This document shows, piece after piece, positions 42,458 to 51,106 of a stretch of DNA of 64,000 nucleotides. The first letter of the stretch is position 1, and each line of letters starts with the position of its first letter. The DNA is taken from the NCBI RefSeq assembly GCF_003966735.1, contig NZ_AP017378.1:2190905-2254904 (forward strand), written 5' to 3'. The DNA is from Desulfovibrio ferrophilus. GTDB lineage: Bacteria; Desulfobacterota; Desulfovibrionia; Desulfovibrionales; Desulfovibrionaceae. Position numbers and translations under genes: made by a program. Under the pieces are notes generated by a model. That model was not told the origin of the DNA. It did no database searches and was given only the letters and a program-made list of their open reading frames with translations.

Positions 42458-43122
42458 CACGATTTAAGAACTATTGAAGGTGATTCCGGCAAACTATACT
42501 TAAATAAATCATTATTGTGAGCAACCATCACCTGAAAAAGACGACGCATCAACCTTGGTGTAATCACAATTTCATCGCCCGGCTTGAAGCATTTGATCCT
42601 TTTCAACTTAGCGCAATCTGAATTTGCAATTCCTCGGCAGTGGACAATCGATTGGCGAAGATATCGAATATCACCCCAAAAATCATATCTCACTTCATTG
42701 TTTATAATCCTTCTCTTTTCATCACCACTCTCATCACCATTAATATACCCCATTGCCTTCGCAAATTCAGGACGGGTATATTCATCCCAATACGAATAGA
42801 CCATAACCAAACACATTTGCCCTAAAGCAATATAATTTGCACCATCTTCAGCATTTCTCGAAATGACGTCGCCAGTATTTGGAGTGTGCAATTGATTTTC
42901 AACGATAGGATCATTCAAAATATCTCGATATGAAAATGACAGTAATTCCTTATAGTCATCAAAATCATCATCTGCAAAAACGGCTAATCCATCGAGGTAA
43001 TCCTCAGCAGTATTTCTTACCGCCTGAAACCCAACCAACGAATCTAAATAAAAACCATAAATCTTATTGATGTACCCATCAAACCCTCTGTACAATTCCC
43101 CAATTTTAGCATGGTTACGCAT
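42457..43122 (-). CDS. AT-rich HEPN-like protein, possible RNase/defence gene
   Basis: The product has 221 residues, and the gene is clearly AT-rich (roughly 38% GC by eye) against a ~60% background. The helical core has LVMVYSYWDEYTRPEFAKAMG, similar to the W-E-x-Y helix of MAE_28990-like HEPN proteins, and RQSIVHCRGIAN, which fits the HEPN catalytic R-x4-H motif. HEPN proteins are often RNases of abortive-infection or toxin systems. No antitoxin (MNT) gene is adjacent. The family call is inference from motifs. The gene looks like a recent acquisition. Confidence 0.6.
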   Translation of the reverse strand: MRNHAKIGELYRGFDGYINKIYGFYLDSLVGFQAVRNTAEDYLDGLAVFADDDFDDYKELLSFSYRDILNDPIVENQLHTPNTGDVISRNAEDGANYIALGQMCLVMVYSYWDEYTRPEFAKAMGYINGDESGDEKRRIINNEVRYDFWGDIRYLRQSIVHCRGIANSDCAKLKRIKCFKPGDEIVITPRLMRRLFQVMVAHNNDLFKYSLPESPSIVLKS

Positions 43123-43136
43123 CCCCCCTCCGTCGT

Positions 43137-43907
43137 TTAGCCGTTACAAACAAGAAATGGACAATACTCCAATGCCTGCGGGGTCAGGCAGGACTTCGCA
43201 CCCTGCCCCTGGTAGACGACCAGCGGCGGTTCCACCACCAGCCCCGGCCCACCATTCTTCACGGCTTCTACCAGAGCAAGGCGGGCGGGTTCATCCACGC
43301 GGGAATGCACCAACAGCAGACGCTTGGGCGCCAGCCGCTGGGTAAGCATGTCGGTCAATAGCTCGGGCAGGCGTTCGGGCAGGCCGATAAAGCAGGCGCG
43401 CTTGCGATTCTTGAGCAGATAGGAGGCCGCTTCCACAAAGGCAGCGATGGGGGCCACGGCCTCAAACCTTGCCGTGTCACGCCCATGATCAGCCGGGCGA
43501 CGACCCGTGCCCGGCTCGCGGTATGGTGGATTGCATAATACCAGATCGCAAGATTCAGGAGACAGATCGGGATCGATCCGCACTGCGGACACGTCGGCAC
43601 GGACAACGGCATACCGATCTTCCAATCCCAAACTCACGGCATTGGCAGCTGCGCAGTCCAACATCTGCGGATTCACATCCAGCCCGGTGACCACCGGGTC
43701 TGCTTCCGGCTGACGCAGCATCCAGCCCTGCCCCACCACCCCGCAACCACAGCCCAAATCCACGGCATGAGCTGCACCACCCACAGGGGCAAAACAGGCC
43801 AGCAGCAAGGCGTCCATGGAAAAACGAAAGCCCGACTCGGGCTGAGACATGCCACGCGGAAAATACTCGCGGGCAGAGAGAATGTCGGGATTCTGGGATG
43901 CGTTCAT
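43137..43907 (-). CDS. N6-adenine methyltransferase, TrmN6-like
   Basis: The product has 256 residues from ATG 43907 (GAGGG ribosome site). SAM motif I is AVDLGCGCGVVGQG, and the catalytic motif NPPY (LVLCNPPYREPG) marks amino-methyltransferases. The N-terminal YFPRGMSQPESGFRFSMDALLLA is shared with TrmN6 (YfiC), which methylates A37 of tRNA-Val. The substrate is inferred. It is the second gene after serB on this strand. Confidence 0.85.
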   Translation of the reverse strand: MNASQNPDILSAREYFPRGMSQPESGFRFSMDALLLACFAPVGGAAHAVDLGCGCGVVGQGWMLRQPEADPVVTGLDVNPQMLDCAAANAVSLGLEDRYAVVRADVSAVRIDPDLSPESCDLVLCNPPYREPGTGRRPADHGRDTARFEAVAPIAAFVEAASYLLKNRKRACFIGLPERLPELLTDMLTQRLAPKRLLLVHSRVDEPARLALVEAVKNGGPGLVVEPPLVVYQGQGAKSCLTPQALEYCPFLVCNG

Positions 43908-43977
43908 TTCAGTACCCTCAGGGGCTGGCAGAAACAATTGGCCCTGAGCCTTTCCCGGTCACGCCAAAACCGCTTTC

Positions 43978-44013
43978 ACCGCAACGAAGCAAACGTGCGT
44001 TTTTCAACAGCCA
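43978..44013 (-). repeat. degraded palindromic element at the serB 3' end
   Basis: Only the right half is recognisable: CGCAACGAAGCAAACGTGCG followed by TTTTTCAACAGCC, two bases from the serB stop. It matches the right box of copies 3 and 5. A weak GGGGCTGGCAG at 43920 may be the left arm. Confidence 0.5.
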
Positions 44014-44014
44014 A

Positions 44015-45226
44015 CTATTCGGCTTCGCGATCCCGCAGCCCGAGAAGATAGAGAATGCCGTCCAACCCCAGCGTCGAAATGGCCTGTCGCGCGCCTTCGC
44101 GCACAATGGGCTTGGCATGGAAGGCGATGCCCAGCCCTGCGACCCCCAGCATGGGCAGGTCGTTGGCTCCGTCACCCACGGCAACCACCTGTTGCAGGCT
44201 GATGTCCTCGGTCAGTGCGATTTCTTCAAGCAGTTCGGCCTTGCGCTTGCCGTCCACGATCTCGCCCACGACCTTGCCGGTGAGCTTTCCGTCCTTGATC
44301 TCCAATTCGTTGGCGTAGACGTGGTCCACCCCCAGCTTGCGCTTCAGATGCTGTCCGAAATAGGTGAATCCCCCCGAAAGAATGGCTATCTTGTAACCCA
44401 ACTTCTTCAGGTTGGAGACCAGGCGTTCGGCACCCTCGGTAAAGGGCACCTCTTCTGCCACCTCTTCCAGCACCGAGGCATCCAATCCCTTGAGCAGGGC
44501 CACACGCTCTCGCAGGCTTTCCTTGAAATCCAACTCCCCACGCATGGCGGATTCGGTGATGCGCGAGACTTCGTCCACAACCCCGGCCTTGCGCGCCAGT
44601 TCGTCGATGACCTCGGCCTGAATCAGGGTGGAGTCCATATCGAAAGCCACCAGTCTACGATTACGACGATAGACATTGTCCTCCTGGAAGGAGATGTCCA
44701 CGCCCAACTCGCCGGTAATATCCATGAAGGCCGACCGCAGTTGTAACATGTCGCTGGGCTCACCACGCACGGAGAATTCCACACAGGCTCTGGGCAATGC
44801 ATCCGGCTTGACCAGGGAGATACGTCCAGACAGGCGGGAAATGAAATCGATATTCAAACCGACATCGGTCATCACCCCGGTGACCCGGGCAATCTGCTCG
44901 GCCCCGATCTCGCGCGAGAGCAATGTCACGATATAACGCTTGCGGCCCTGGGCCTGGACCCAGTCCTCATGCTTGGCCTCGGTCACGGGCACGAACTTCA
45001 GCTTCACGCCCAGTTCGTTGGCTCCGTAGAGCAAATCCTTGAGGATGGGGGCGGAACCCTGTGCCTCGGGAATATCGATGATCATGCCCAAGGACAGGGT
45101 GTTGTGGATCACGGCCTGGCCAAGGTCGAGGATACGCACGCCATAATCCGCCAGAATGCGGGACATGTGCGACATGATGCCCGGCTTGTCCTCACCGGAG
45201 ATCTTGATCAGAAATATTTCGGACAT
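44015..45226 (-). CDS. serB: phosphoserine phosphatase with ACT domains
   Basis: The product has 403 residues. Two ACT domains come first (FLIKISGEDKPGIMSHMSRIL and YIVTLLSREIGAEQIARVTG). The HAD phosphatase domain begins at LVAFDMDSTLIQAEVIDELA (about residue 190) and has the motifs ILSGGFTYFG and VAVGDGANDLPML. It makes serine from phosphoserine in the cytoplasm; the ACT domains probably bind serine as feedback. The length matches the ACT-SerB type found in Desulfovibrio and mycobacteria. Confidence 0.95.
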   Translation of the reverse strand: MSEIFLIKISGEDKPGIMSHMSRILADYGVRILDLGQAVIHNTLSLGMIIDIPEAQGSAPILKDLLYGANELGVKLKFVPVTEAKHEDWVQAQGRKRYIVTLLSREIGAEQIARVTGVMTDVGLNIDFISRLSGRISLVKPDALPRACVEFSVRGEPSDMLQLRSAFMDITGELGVDISFQEDNVYRRNRRLVAFDMDSTLIQAEVIDELARKAGVVDEVSRITESAMRGELDFKESLRERVALLKGLDASVLEEVAEEVPFTEGAERLVSNLKKLGYKIAILSGGFTYFGQHLKRKLGVDHVYANELEIKDGKLTGKVVGEIVDGKRKAELLEEIALTEDISLQQVVAVGDGANDLPMLGVAGLGIAFHAKPIVREGARQAISTLGLDGILYLLGLRDREAE

Positions 45227-45287
45227 GAATAGTGTCTCCGTTTGGCCGACGTTGTAACCGCTTTAACCTTGGAAGGAAAGTCTCGTC

Positions 45288-45400
45288 AGGGCGGTTTCAG
45301 GCAGTCGCAAGAACTATACGAGATCGATGTGTATATAAGCGTACACGAGATTTAGCCTTGTTCGCAGCAACGCAGCAAACGTGCATTTCCCAGCGGCCCT
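45288..45400 (-). repeat. palindromic intergenic element, copy 3
   Basis: The most diverged full copy. Outer arms are AGGGC (45288-45292) and GCCCT (45396-45400), which overlaps the murJ stop codon. The boxes are CAGTCGCAAGA and GCAGCAACGCAGCAAACGTG. The inner hairpin keeps TGTGTA/TACACG with GAGATC-GAGATT arms that pair poorly. Confidence 0.6.
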
Positions 45401-46925
45401 AGCGCCCCAATCTGCGGCGTAGCACATCCACCACCATCCTCGCCTCTGGCACTTTGAGCAGCCAGGTCGCCACCCCGTAGCCCACGCCCCAGAGGGGGAC
45501 CAATGCCACAGCCCAACGGCCAAGCCCGATGGTCAGCCATGCCGCCGCGCCCATGACCAGCGACAAGGCGACAAACAGCGCCACCTGTCGCCAGAAATCA
45601 GCCCAGCGGCCCAGATGGCGATTCAGCCCGCGCAACAGCAATCCGGCATTGACCCACGAGGAAATCGTCGTCGCAAGAGCCAGTCCCACATGATCCATGA
45701 CTTGCATCAGAGTCACGCCCGAGATCACATAGACCAGCAGACTGACTACGGCGGCTCGCACCGGGGTCCGGGTATCCTGCAAGGCATAGCAGGCAGAAAC
45801 CAACGGGCGGACCATGGCAAAGGCAGGCAGGCCCACGCCGTATCCCACCAACGCCCAGGCAGTCATGCTCACGGCCTCGGCGCTGAAGGCCCCGCGCCCG
45901 AAGAGCAATGAGACAATGGGTTCGGACAGGCCTATGAGGCCGGCCGCGGCAGGCAGGCTGATAAATAAGGTCAGGCGCAGACTGGCGGACAATGTCTGAC
46001 GAAAATCATCCATCTGCCCCTTGGCCGCCAGCAGAGACAGGCTCGGCAACGCCGCAGTAGACACGGCCACCCCGAACACGCCAAGGGGGAATTGTACCAA
46101 CCGATCAGCGTAGTACAGATACGAAATACTACCCACGGCCAGGAATGAGGCCAGCACCGTGCCCAGAATAATGTTGATCTGATAGACTGCCGCGCCGAAG
46201 ACCGTGGGCAACATCAGCTTGCCGGTCTTCTTGACTCCCGGATTGGAAAACGACCACGGCCCGCGCCACGAAAAGCCAAGACGCGCCAGATACGGCTGCT
46301 GCAACAACCATTGCCCAAGGCCCGCCAGAACAACGCCCCAAGCCAGACAATGCGGCACACTCCAGCCCATGGCCACACCCGCCAGAGCCGAGGCAATGAG
46401 CACCGTATTGAGTATGCACGGGGCCAGAGCCGGAGCCAGAAAATGGCCTGAAGAATTGAGGATGCCCATGCACAGGGCCACCCCGGAGATGAAAATGATG
46501 TAGGGGAAGCAGATACGCACCAGTTCCGCTGTCACGGCCACCAGTTGCGGGTCATCCGCAAAGCCCGGTGCGACGACAAGGACCAGCGGCTTGGCCAGCA
46601 GTCCAGCACAGGCCGTAATCACGCCCAGGATCAACACCAGCCAGACAAGGGCCGACCGGGCAAAGGTATGGGCCTCGGCCTCGCCCGAGTCCTCACGAGT
46701 CCGGGTGAAGACCGGCACAAAAGCCATGGTCAGCGACCCTTCGCCGAACAGTCGCCGCAGCAGATTGGGCAGACGGAAGGCCACGAAAAAAGCATCCGCC
46801 ATCGGCCCTGCACCCAAGGCAAAGGCAATGATCAGGTCACGCAAAAAGCCGAGGATGCGTGAGGCCAACGTGGCCCCGCCCACCACTGCGGCATTTTTTG
46901 CGACGGTCTTGGAATGACTGTTCAA
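45399..46925 (-). CDS. murJ: lipid II flippase MurJ
   Basis: The product has 508 residues from a TTG at 46925 that has GGAGA seven bases upstream and gives NSHSKTVAKNAAVVGGATLASRILGFLRD. The open frame extends to 46970 without a ribosome site. About fourteen transmembrane helices are present. Conserved MurJ segments are ADAFFVAFRLPNLLRRLFGEGSL with its Arg residues, GAFSAEAV and ACYALQDTRTPVRAA. It moves lipid II across the inner membrane for peptidoglycan synthesis. Confidence 0.92.
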   Translation of the reverse strand: MNSHSKTVAKNAAVVGGATLASRILGFLRDLIIAFALGAGPMADAFFVAFRLPNLLRRLFGEGSLTMAFVPVFTRTREDSGEAEAHTFARSALVWLVLILGVITACAGLLAKPLVLVVAPGFADDPQLVAVTAELVRICFPYIIFISGVALCMGILNSSGHFLAPALAPCILNTVLIASALAGVAMGWSVPHCLAWGVVLAGLGQWLLQQPYLARLGFSWRGPWSFSNPGVKKTGKLMLPTVFGAAVYQINIILGTVLASFLAVGSISYLYYADRLVQFPLGVFGVAVSTAALPSLSLLAAKGQMDDFRQTLSASLRLTLFISLPAAAGLIGLSEPIVSLLFGRGAFSAEAVSMTAWALVGYGVGLPAFAMVRPLVSACYALQDTRTPVRAAVVSLLVYVISGVTLMQVMDHVGLALATTISSWVNAGLLLRGLNRHLGRWADFWRQVALFVALSLVMGAAAWLTIGLGRWAVALVPLWGVGYGVATWLLKVPEARMVVDVLRRRLGR

Positions 46926-47156
46926 TCTGATCTCCGACTGCCGGAGGTACCGCCCCCGATTAATAACCAAAGGGAATCAACACCTTGGGAATCCTACTTA
47001 AACTTATTCGATTATGATCTTCGCCATCTACAATCAATACTCGGGAGCGTCCATTGAGTGCCCCACGGCTCTTCCCTTCTTCACAAGCTGCTCACCCTAC
47101 GGCGGTCCGACAGACACACTATTTTCTTCGCAGGCCGTTCAGAGCACATTCCCCGC
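46926..47156. other. intergenic gap upstream of murJ
   Basis: Apart from the murJ ribosome site, nothing is recognised here. Short plus-strand open frames (from 47014) run into the repeat copy and have no ribosome site or family match. Confidence 0.4.
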
Positions 47157-47279
47157 AGGCTGTCCCAGAGTGGTCGGATGCGAGGCGCAAGAGGAAGACG
47201 AAATCGAAGCGTATCAAGACATACGTGAGATTTCATCTTTCCCGCAGCAACAAAGCAGACAGCTGCTCTCGGGCGGCCT
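47157..47279 (-). repeat. palindromic intergenic element, copy 4
   Basis: Left arm AGGCTGTCCCAGAG (47157-47170) pairs with CTCTCGGGCGGCCT (47266-47279), 14 positions with two G-U and one mismatch. The right arm contains the first two bases of the mutM stop on the plus-strand view and the codons before it. Boxes GCGAGGCGCAAGA and GCAGCAACAAAGCAGACAG are present. The inner stem AAGACGAAATC / GATTTCATCTT and GCGTAT/ATACG complete it. Confidence 0.8.
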
Positions 47280-48120
47280 ACCGTTGGCACTTATGACAGA
47301 AGACTGTTGTCCGGCCCGCCACCGTACGCTTGGCAAGTAGGGTTTGGCAATTGCGGCACGGCTGCCCCGCACGGCCATAGACCCTGAAATCATTCTGAAA
47401 GGCTCCGGCATCACCCCGGGCATTGACGTAATCGCTGATGGAGGAGCCATTGGCGGCAATGGCCTCGTTCAGGACTTCCACCAACTCTTGGTGCAGACGC
47501 ATGAGCCGCGCCCGCGACACACGATCGGCCGCAGCATCGGGGCGGATACCCGCCCGGAACAGGGATTCGTCGGCGTAGATATTGCCAATACCAGCGATGA
47601 ATTTTTGGTTGAGCAGCAGGGCCTTGATGCCCCCCCGGCGGCCCTTGAACAGACCCGCAAACTGTTCGGCGTTGATCTCCAGCGGCTCTGGCCCGAGGGT
47701 AGCCCAGAATGCCCAGTGCGGCAGACCTTCCAACGGCATGGCCCGACACGATCCGAACTTGCGGACGTCCGCAAAAAACAGATGCCTGCCATCGGCAAGA
47801 TCAAAGACGATGCGGGTATGGGGCCGGGGCTCGGTCTGCGCGGGTTCCACAGTAAGCCGACCGGTCATGCGCAGGTGAAAGGCCAGATGCAGGAGTGGGC
47901 GCTTGGCGGTGGCAAGGTCCATAAACAACACCTTGGCGCGGCGCCGGACCCGCAGGATGCGTGCCCCGGGCAACTCGGCCAGGAATTCATCGTGGCCTAA
48001 CGCTCCGGTTCCCGTGGACAGGGACCCGGACTCCAGCAACCGAACGCCGGAGATGGATGCCTCGGCAAGATCGGTTGCCAACCCTCGGGCAATGGTTTCA
48101 ACCTCGGGCAATTCGGGCAT
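47278..48120 (-). CDS. mutM: formamidopyrimidine-DNA glycosylase
   Basis: The product has 280 residues. It starts MPELPEVETIARGL, where Pro2 and Glu3 are catalytic; the start codon is therefore certain. KFIAGIGNIYADESLF is the helix-two-turn-helix region. The C-terminal zinc finger is CRNCQTLLAKRTVAGRTTVFCHKC. It removes 8-oxoguanine and other oxidised purines from DNA. It follows the ChaN-like lipoprotein gene by six bases and ends inside repeat copy 4. Confidence 0.97.
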   Translation of the reverse strand: MPELPEVETIARGLATDLAEASISGVRLLESGSLSTGTGALGHDEFLAELPGARILRVRRRAKVLFMDLATAKRPLLHLAFHLRMTGRLTVEPAQTEPRPHTRIVFDLADGRHLFFADVRKFGSCRAMPLEGLPHWAFWATLGPEPLEINAEQFAGLFKGRRGGIKALLLNQKFIAGIGNIYADESLFRAGIRPDAAADRVSRARLMRLHQELVEVLNEAIAANGSSISDYVNARGDAGAFQNDFRVYGRAGQPCRNCQTLLAKRTVAGRTTVFCHKCQR

Positions 48121-48126
48121 GTGCCG

Positions 48127-49290
48127 CTACTCGCCCTCGGGCTTACCGTGCGACAAAGGCAGGGACAATGAGACCCGCTCCTCCCCACGCAGCACGACGA
48201 AATTCAGCGGCACCCCATCCTTCTTGGCTTGAATTGCGGCCTTGTGCAGCACCCACAAATCCTCGGCCTCCATGCCCTGCACCGTCTCGATGCGATCACC
48301 GGGCATGAATCCGGCCTTGGCAGCTTTGGTCTCCGGAGCCACAGCCACAACCTCGGCATAACCGGGGAACTGTTCCAGCGTGAACCCAAGACGCGACGAA
48401 TGCGTCAACGCACAGTAAAAAAAGAGATCCCCAGCCTCGGCATCCACATCATCCAGCCCACGCCAGGGCATGATGGTCAACACTCCGGCATCGGCATCCA
48501 GCGCATGCAGACGATGCGGGATGCCCCAGCTGTATTCCACGTGCCCGGAGCCAGCCAGAATGAGCATGGTTCCGCCCAAACGCCCGCGCACGGCCACGGC
48601 ATTCTCGGCCATGATCGTATCCCACAGGGATTGAATCAACAGGAACCGCTCTTCCTCATCCTTGATTTTGCGCTCGGTCATCATGCCTTGATGCCGCTCG
48701 AATTCTTCATGCAGTGAATCGACCTGATCGTCGGTGGGAGGGATAATGCGCGAGGGCAGATACTGGCGGTCGGCCTCTTCCACACCATCCAGTCCATTGG
48801 CGGACACGGCTCTCACCACCCGCTTGGGAACGTTCAGGGCAAACAATGGAACCCCGCGCTCGGCAGCCTCGCGAAACACAGGGGCGTAACCTGCGTAGGA
48901 ATGACCCCAGATCGCTTTCCAATCCAATTCCTTTCCAAGATCGTCCACGTTGATTTCACCGGCATTGAAGCGATCCAGCACGGGCTGCTTGTCCATGGGG
49001 ACCATCTCCAACCCGAGTGCAGAGACCAAACCGACATCGGCAAGCGCGGCCAAGATGTCGGCCTGCACGCGATGGTCACAGGCCACGGTATGGCCCTCGC
49101 CCAACAGCACATAGGCCGTACTTCGAACCCGTTCGGTCAACTGGGCCGTGGACAGGGCCTCGCCGCCGGGTTCGAACAAATCACCAGGGAGTATGTCTTG
49201 CATAGGCATGGGGGTTGTAGCGCAACCGCCCAGGACCGCTGCCACAACAATGGCGACAATCCAGAGGCGAAAAGTTTTTATCAAAGTCAT
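48127..49290 (-). CDS. ChaN-like lipoprotein with C-terminal PDZ domain
   Basis: The product has 387 residues from ATG 49290 (AGGA site). The signal peptide ends in the lipobox LGGC, so it is lipid-anchored. The ChaN domain (about 55-290) has STAYVLLGEGHTVACDHRVQ and GTMLILAGSGHVEYSWGIP, with His residues at the expected positions; ChaN proteins bind haem. The last ~90 residues form a PDZ domain (AAKAGFMPGDRIETVQGMEAEDL). A ChaN-PDZ fusion is known in some delta- and gammaproteobacteria. A role in haem/iron uptake is inferred. It is probably co-transcribed with mutM. Confidence 0.82.
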   Translation of the reverse strand: MTLIKTFRLWIVAIVVAAVLGGCATTPMPMQDILPGDLFEPGGEALSTAQLTERVRSTAYVLLGEGHTVACDHRVQADILAALADVGLVSALGLEMVPMDKQPVLDRFNAGEINVDDLGKELDWKAIWGHSYAGYAPVFREAAERGVPLFALNVPKRVVRAVSANGLDGVEEADRQYLPSRIIPPTDDQVDSLHEEFERHQGMMTERKIKDEEERFLLIQSLWDTIMAENAVAVRGRLGGTMLILAGSGHVEYSWGIPHRLHALDADAGVLTIMPWRGLDDVDAEAGDLFFYCALTHSSRLGFTLEQFPGYAEVVAVAPETKAAKAGFMPGDRIETVQGMEAEDLWVLHKAAIQAKKDGVPLNFVVLRGEERVSLSLPLSHGKPEGE

Positions 49291-49401
49291 GTCCTGTCCT
49301 GCGTTATCGAGTCGTTCAAACAATGCCATAGTAGCGGCTCGGCAACACGGAGACAAGCCCACCTTGCACGGAGATTCAACACCATACCGATCCAATTATT
49401 T

Positions 49402-49512
49402 TGGAGCAACTAAGCAGACATGCATCTACAAGCAGCCAGCCCCGTTTGAGAGCCTAGTGAGCCGTGAGGGCGAGGCGCAAAAAAAGGGCAGGCACAATGT
49501 GTATCTTGCTCC
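49402..49512 (-). repeat. broken copies of the palindromic element
   Basis: A right-half remnant (GAGCAACTAAGCAGACATGC, 49402-49421) is followed by a left-half remnant (GAGGGCGAGGCGCAAAAAAA near 49475, then GGGCAGGCACAATGTGTAT). The latter is close to the left half of copy 5, so it is probably a duplicated and truncated copy. They lie upstream of the ChaN-like gene rather than after a gene. Confidence 0.5.
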
Positions 49513-49571
49513 AAGCTACCAGCAAGCGGCTTCAATTCTTACCGACACAAAACGCACTTCGGCTCCCTACC

Positions 49572-49699
49572 AACAGACGGGTTGAAGGCGTACGGATGTG
49601 AGGCGCAAAAAAAGGGCAGGCCCGACGTGTATCTGAAATACACGAGGGTCTGCCCTTTTAGCAGTAACAAAACAAACGTGCGTCTACAGCCCGTCTGTT
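49572..49699 (-). repeat. palindromic intergenic element, copy 5 (terminator-like)
   Basis: Outer arms AACAGACGGGTTG (49572-49584) and CAGCCCGTCTGTT (49687-49699) pair over 13 positions with one G-U. The right arm overlaps the ligase stop codon. The inner stem AAAAGGGCAG (49610-49619) / CTGCCCTTTT (49650-49659) is perfect, with GTGTAT/ATACAC at the tip. On the minus strand the hairpin is followed by seven T then GCGCCT, so this copy can act as an intrinsic terminator. Confidence 0.85.
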
Positions 49700-50963
49700 A
49701 ATCCCACTTGCGCTTGTCTTCGATGGGCCGAATCTGCGGAGGCAGAGTACCGGGAGCCACAATCTTCAGCTCGGGGCGCAGTTTGATCTGCTGGCGGAAG
49801 TCATGCAGCATCTCGTCCTCGCGCTTGAAGTTGCTGGCCTCCACGTAGAGAACCATCTCGTCGATGCCACCGGGGTTGGTGACTTCGATCTGCCAGCGCT
49901 TGACTTCTTCGAAGCGGGCCATGACCTGCTCGACCTGATGGGGGTAAACGAACATGCCCTTGATGCGGGTGGTGGTGTCCACACGGCCCACAATACCGCC
50001 CAAACGGGGCGAAGTACGCCCACAGGGGCAGGGGGAACGGTCGATGTAACCCAGGTCGCCGGTGGCGAGGCGGATCAGCGGATAGGTCTTGTTAAAGGCC
50101 GTGACCACGATCTCACCCACTTCGCCATCCTTCAGGGGGATGCCGGTGTCGGGGTGGCAGATCTCCACGAAAGAGCGGTTGGCAATATGCAGGCCGGTGG
50201 TGTGGAAGCATTCATAACCGATGCAGCCCACGTCGGCAGTGCCGTAGCCCTGGCGCATGATGAGGTCGAATTTCTTTTCCAGAGAGGAACGCATCTTCTC
50301 GGAGAACTTTTCGCCGGTGACGAAAGCCACTTCCAGATACAGATCCTTGCGCAGGTTCAACCCGGCTTCCTCGGCCTTCTGGGCCAGGTGCATCAGGTAA
50401 CTGGGGGTACCGACATAGCCGGTGACGCGCAGCTTCTGCAGAATCTCAAGCTGGGTATTGGTGTTGCCGGGGCCGGCAGGCACCACGGAGCAACCCAGAT
50501 TACGAAGAGGCTCTTCGAACATCAGACCCGCGGGGGTCAGGTGATAGTTGAAGGTCACCTGAGACAGATCACCAGTACGGAAACCGGCAGCGTAGAAGCC
50601 CTCGGTCCATCCCCAGTAATCATCACTTCTGTCTTCGGGATCAAAGATCGGTCCGGGGGACAGGAACACGCGGCGCAGTTCGCCCAGATCCTTGGTCAGC
50701 AGCCCGCCAAGACGCGGTCCCATGGACTGCAGGAAGATCAGTTCCTTCTTCTTGAGGATGGGGATGTGCTTCAGGTCGTTCAGGGTCTTGAACTTGTCCA
50801 CATTGAACTGCGCCCGGTCGAAACGCTTCTTCACGTCTTCGGAATAGCGGTAGGCGTAGGTCAGCAGTTCCTTGAGCTGGATGGCATAGTATTGCTTGCG
50901 CTCGGACTCGTCGAGTACCTCGCGCCGAGAATAAATGCCTTCGGTACGGTCTTTACGGGTCAT
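49698..50963 (-). CDS. phenylacetate-CoA ligase family protein
   Basis: The product has 421 residues, typical of PaaK-like AMP-forming ligases. The AMP-binding region includes VPAGPGNTNTQ and MRQGYGTADVGCIGYEC. The adenylate site is LIRLATGDLGYI, and GRVDTTTRIKGMFVYPHQVEQVM begins the C-terminal domain. It would activate an aryl acid to its CoA thioester in the cytoplasm. Sulfate reducers often carry several copies linked to indoleacetate or phenylacetate metabolism. The substrate is not determined. The Shine-Dalgarno is weak (GGAGAATAACCG). Confidence 0.9.
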   Translation of the reverse strand: MTRKDRTEGIYSRREVLDESERKQYYAIQLKELLTYAYRYSEDVKKRFDRAQFNVDKFKTLNDLKHIPILKKKELIFLQSMGPRLGGLLTKDLGELRRVFLSPGPIFDPEDRSDDYWGWTEGFYAAGFRTGDLSQVTFNYHLTPAGLMFEEPLRNLGCSVVPAGPGNTNTQLEILQKLRVTGYVGTPSYLMHLAQKAEEAGLNLRKDLYLEVAFVTGEKFSEKMRSSLEKKFDLIMRQGYGTADVGCIGYECFHTTGLHIANRSFVEICHPDTGIPLKDGEVGEIVVTAFNKTYPLIRLATGDLGYIDRSPCPCGRTSPRLGGIVGRVDTTTRIKGMFVYPHQVEQVMARFEEVKRWQIEVTNPGGIDEMVLYVEASNFKREDEMLHDFRQQIKLRPELKIVAPGTLPPQIRPIEDKRKWD

Positions 50964-51106
50964 CGGTTATTCTCCATTCGAATAGATTGTCAGATAGAGT
51001 GAACCGTGACTTATAGCAGAGAGAAGCTGATATTTCAAGTTATTTTTTATAATATCATATATTACAGCTTGTTACAATAGCAAAATTGAAATTTATGGAC
51101 TCGTTT

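Noticed and set aside
47014-47340. Small open frame before mutM's 3' end
   Set aside because: It reads through repeat copy 4 and the antisense end of mutM; no ribosome site.
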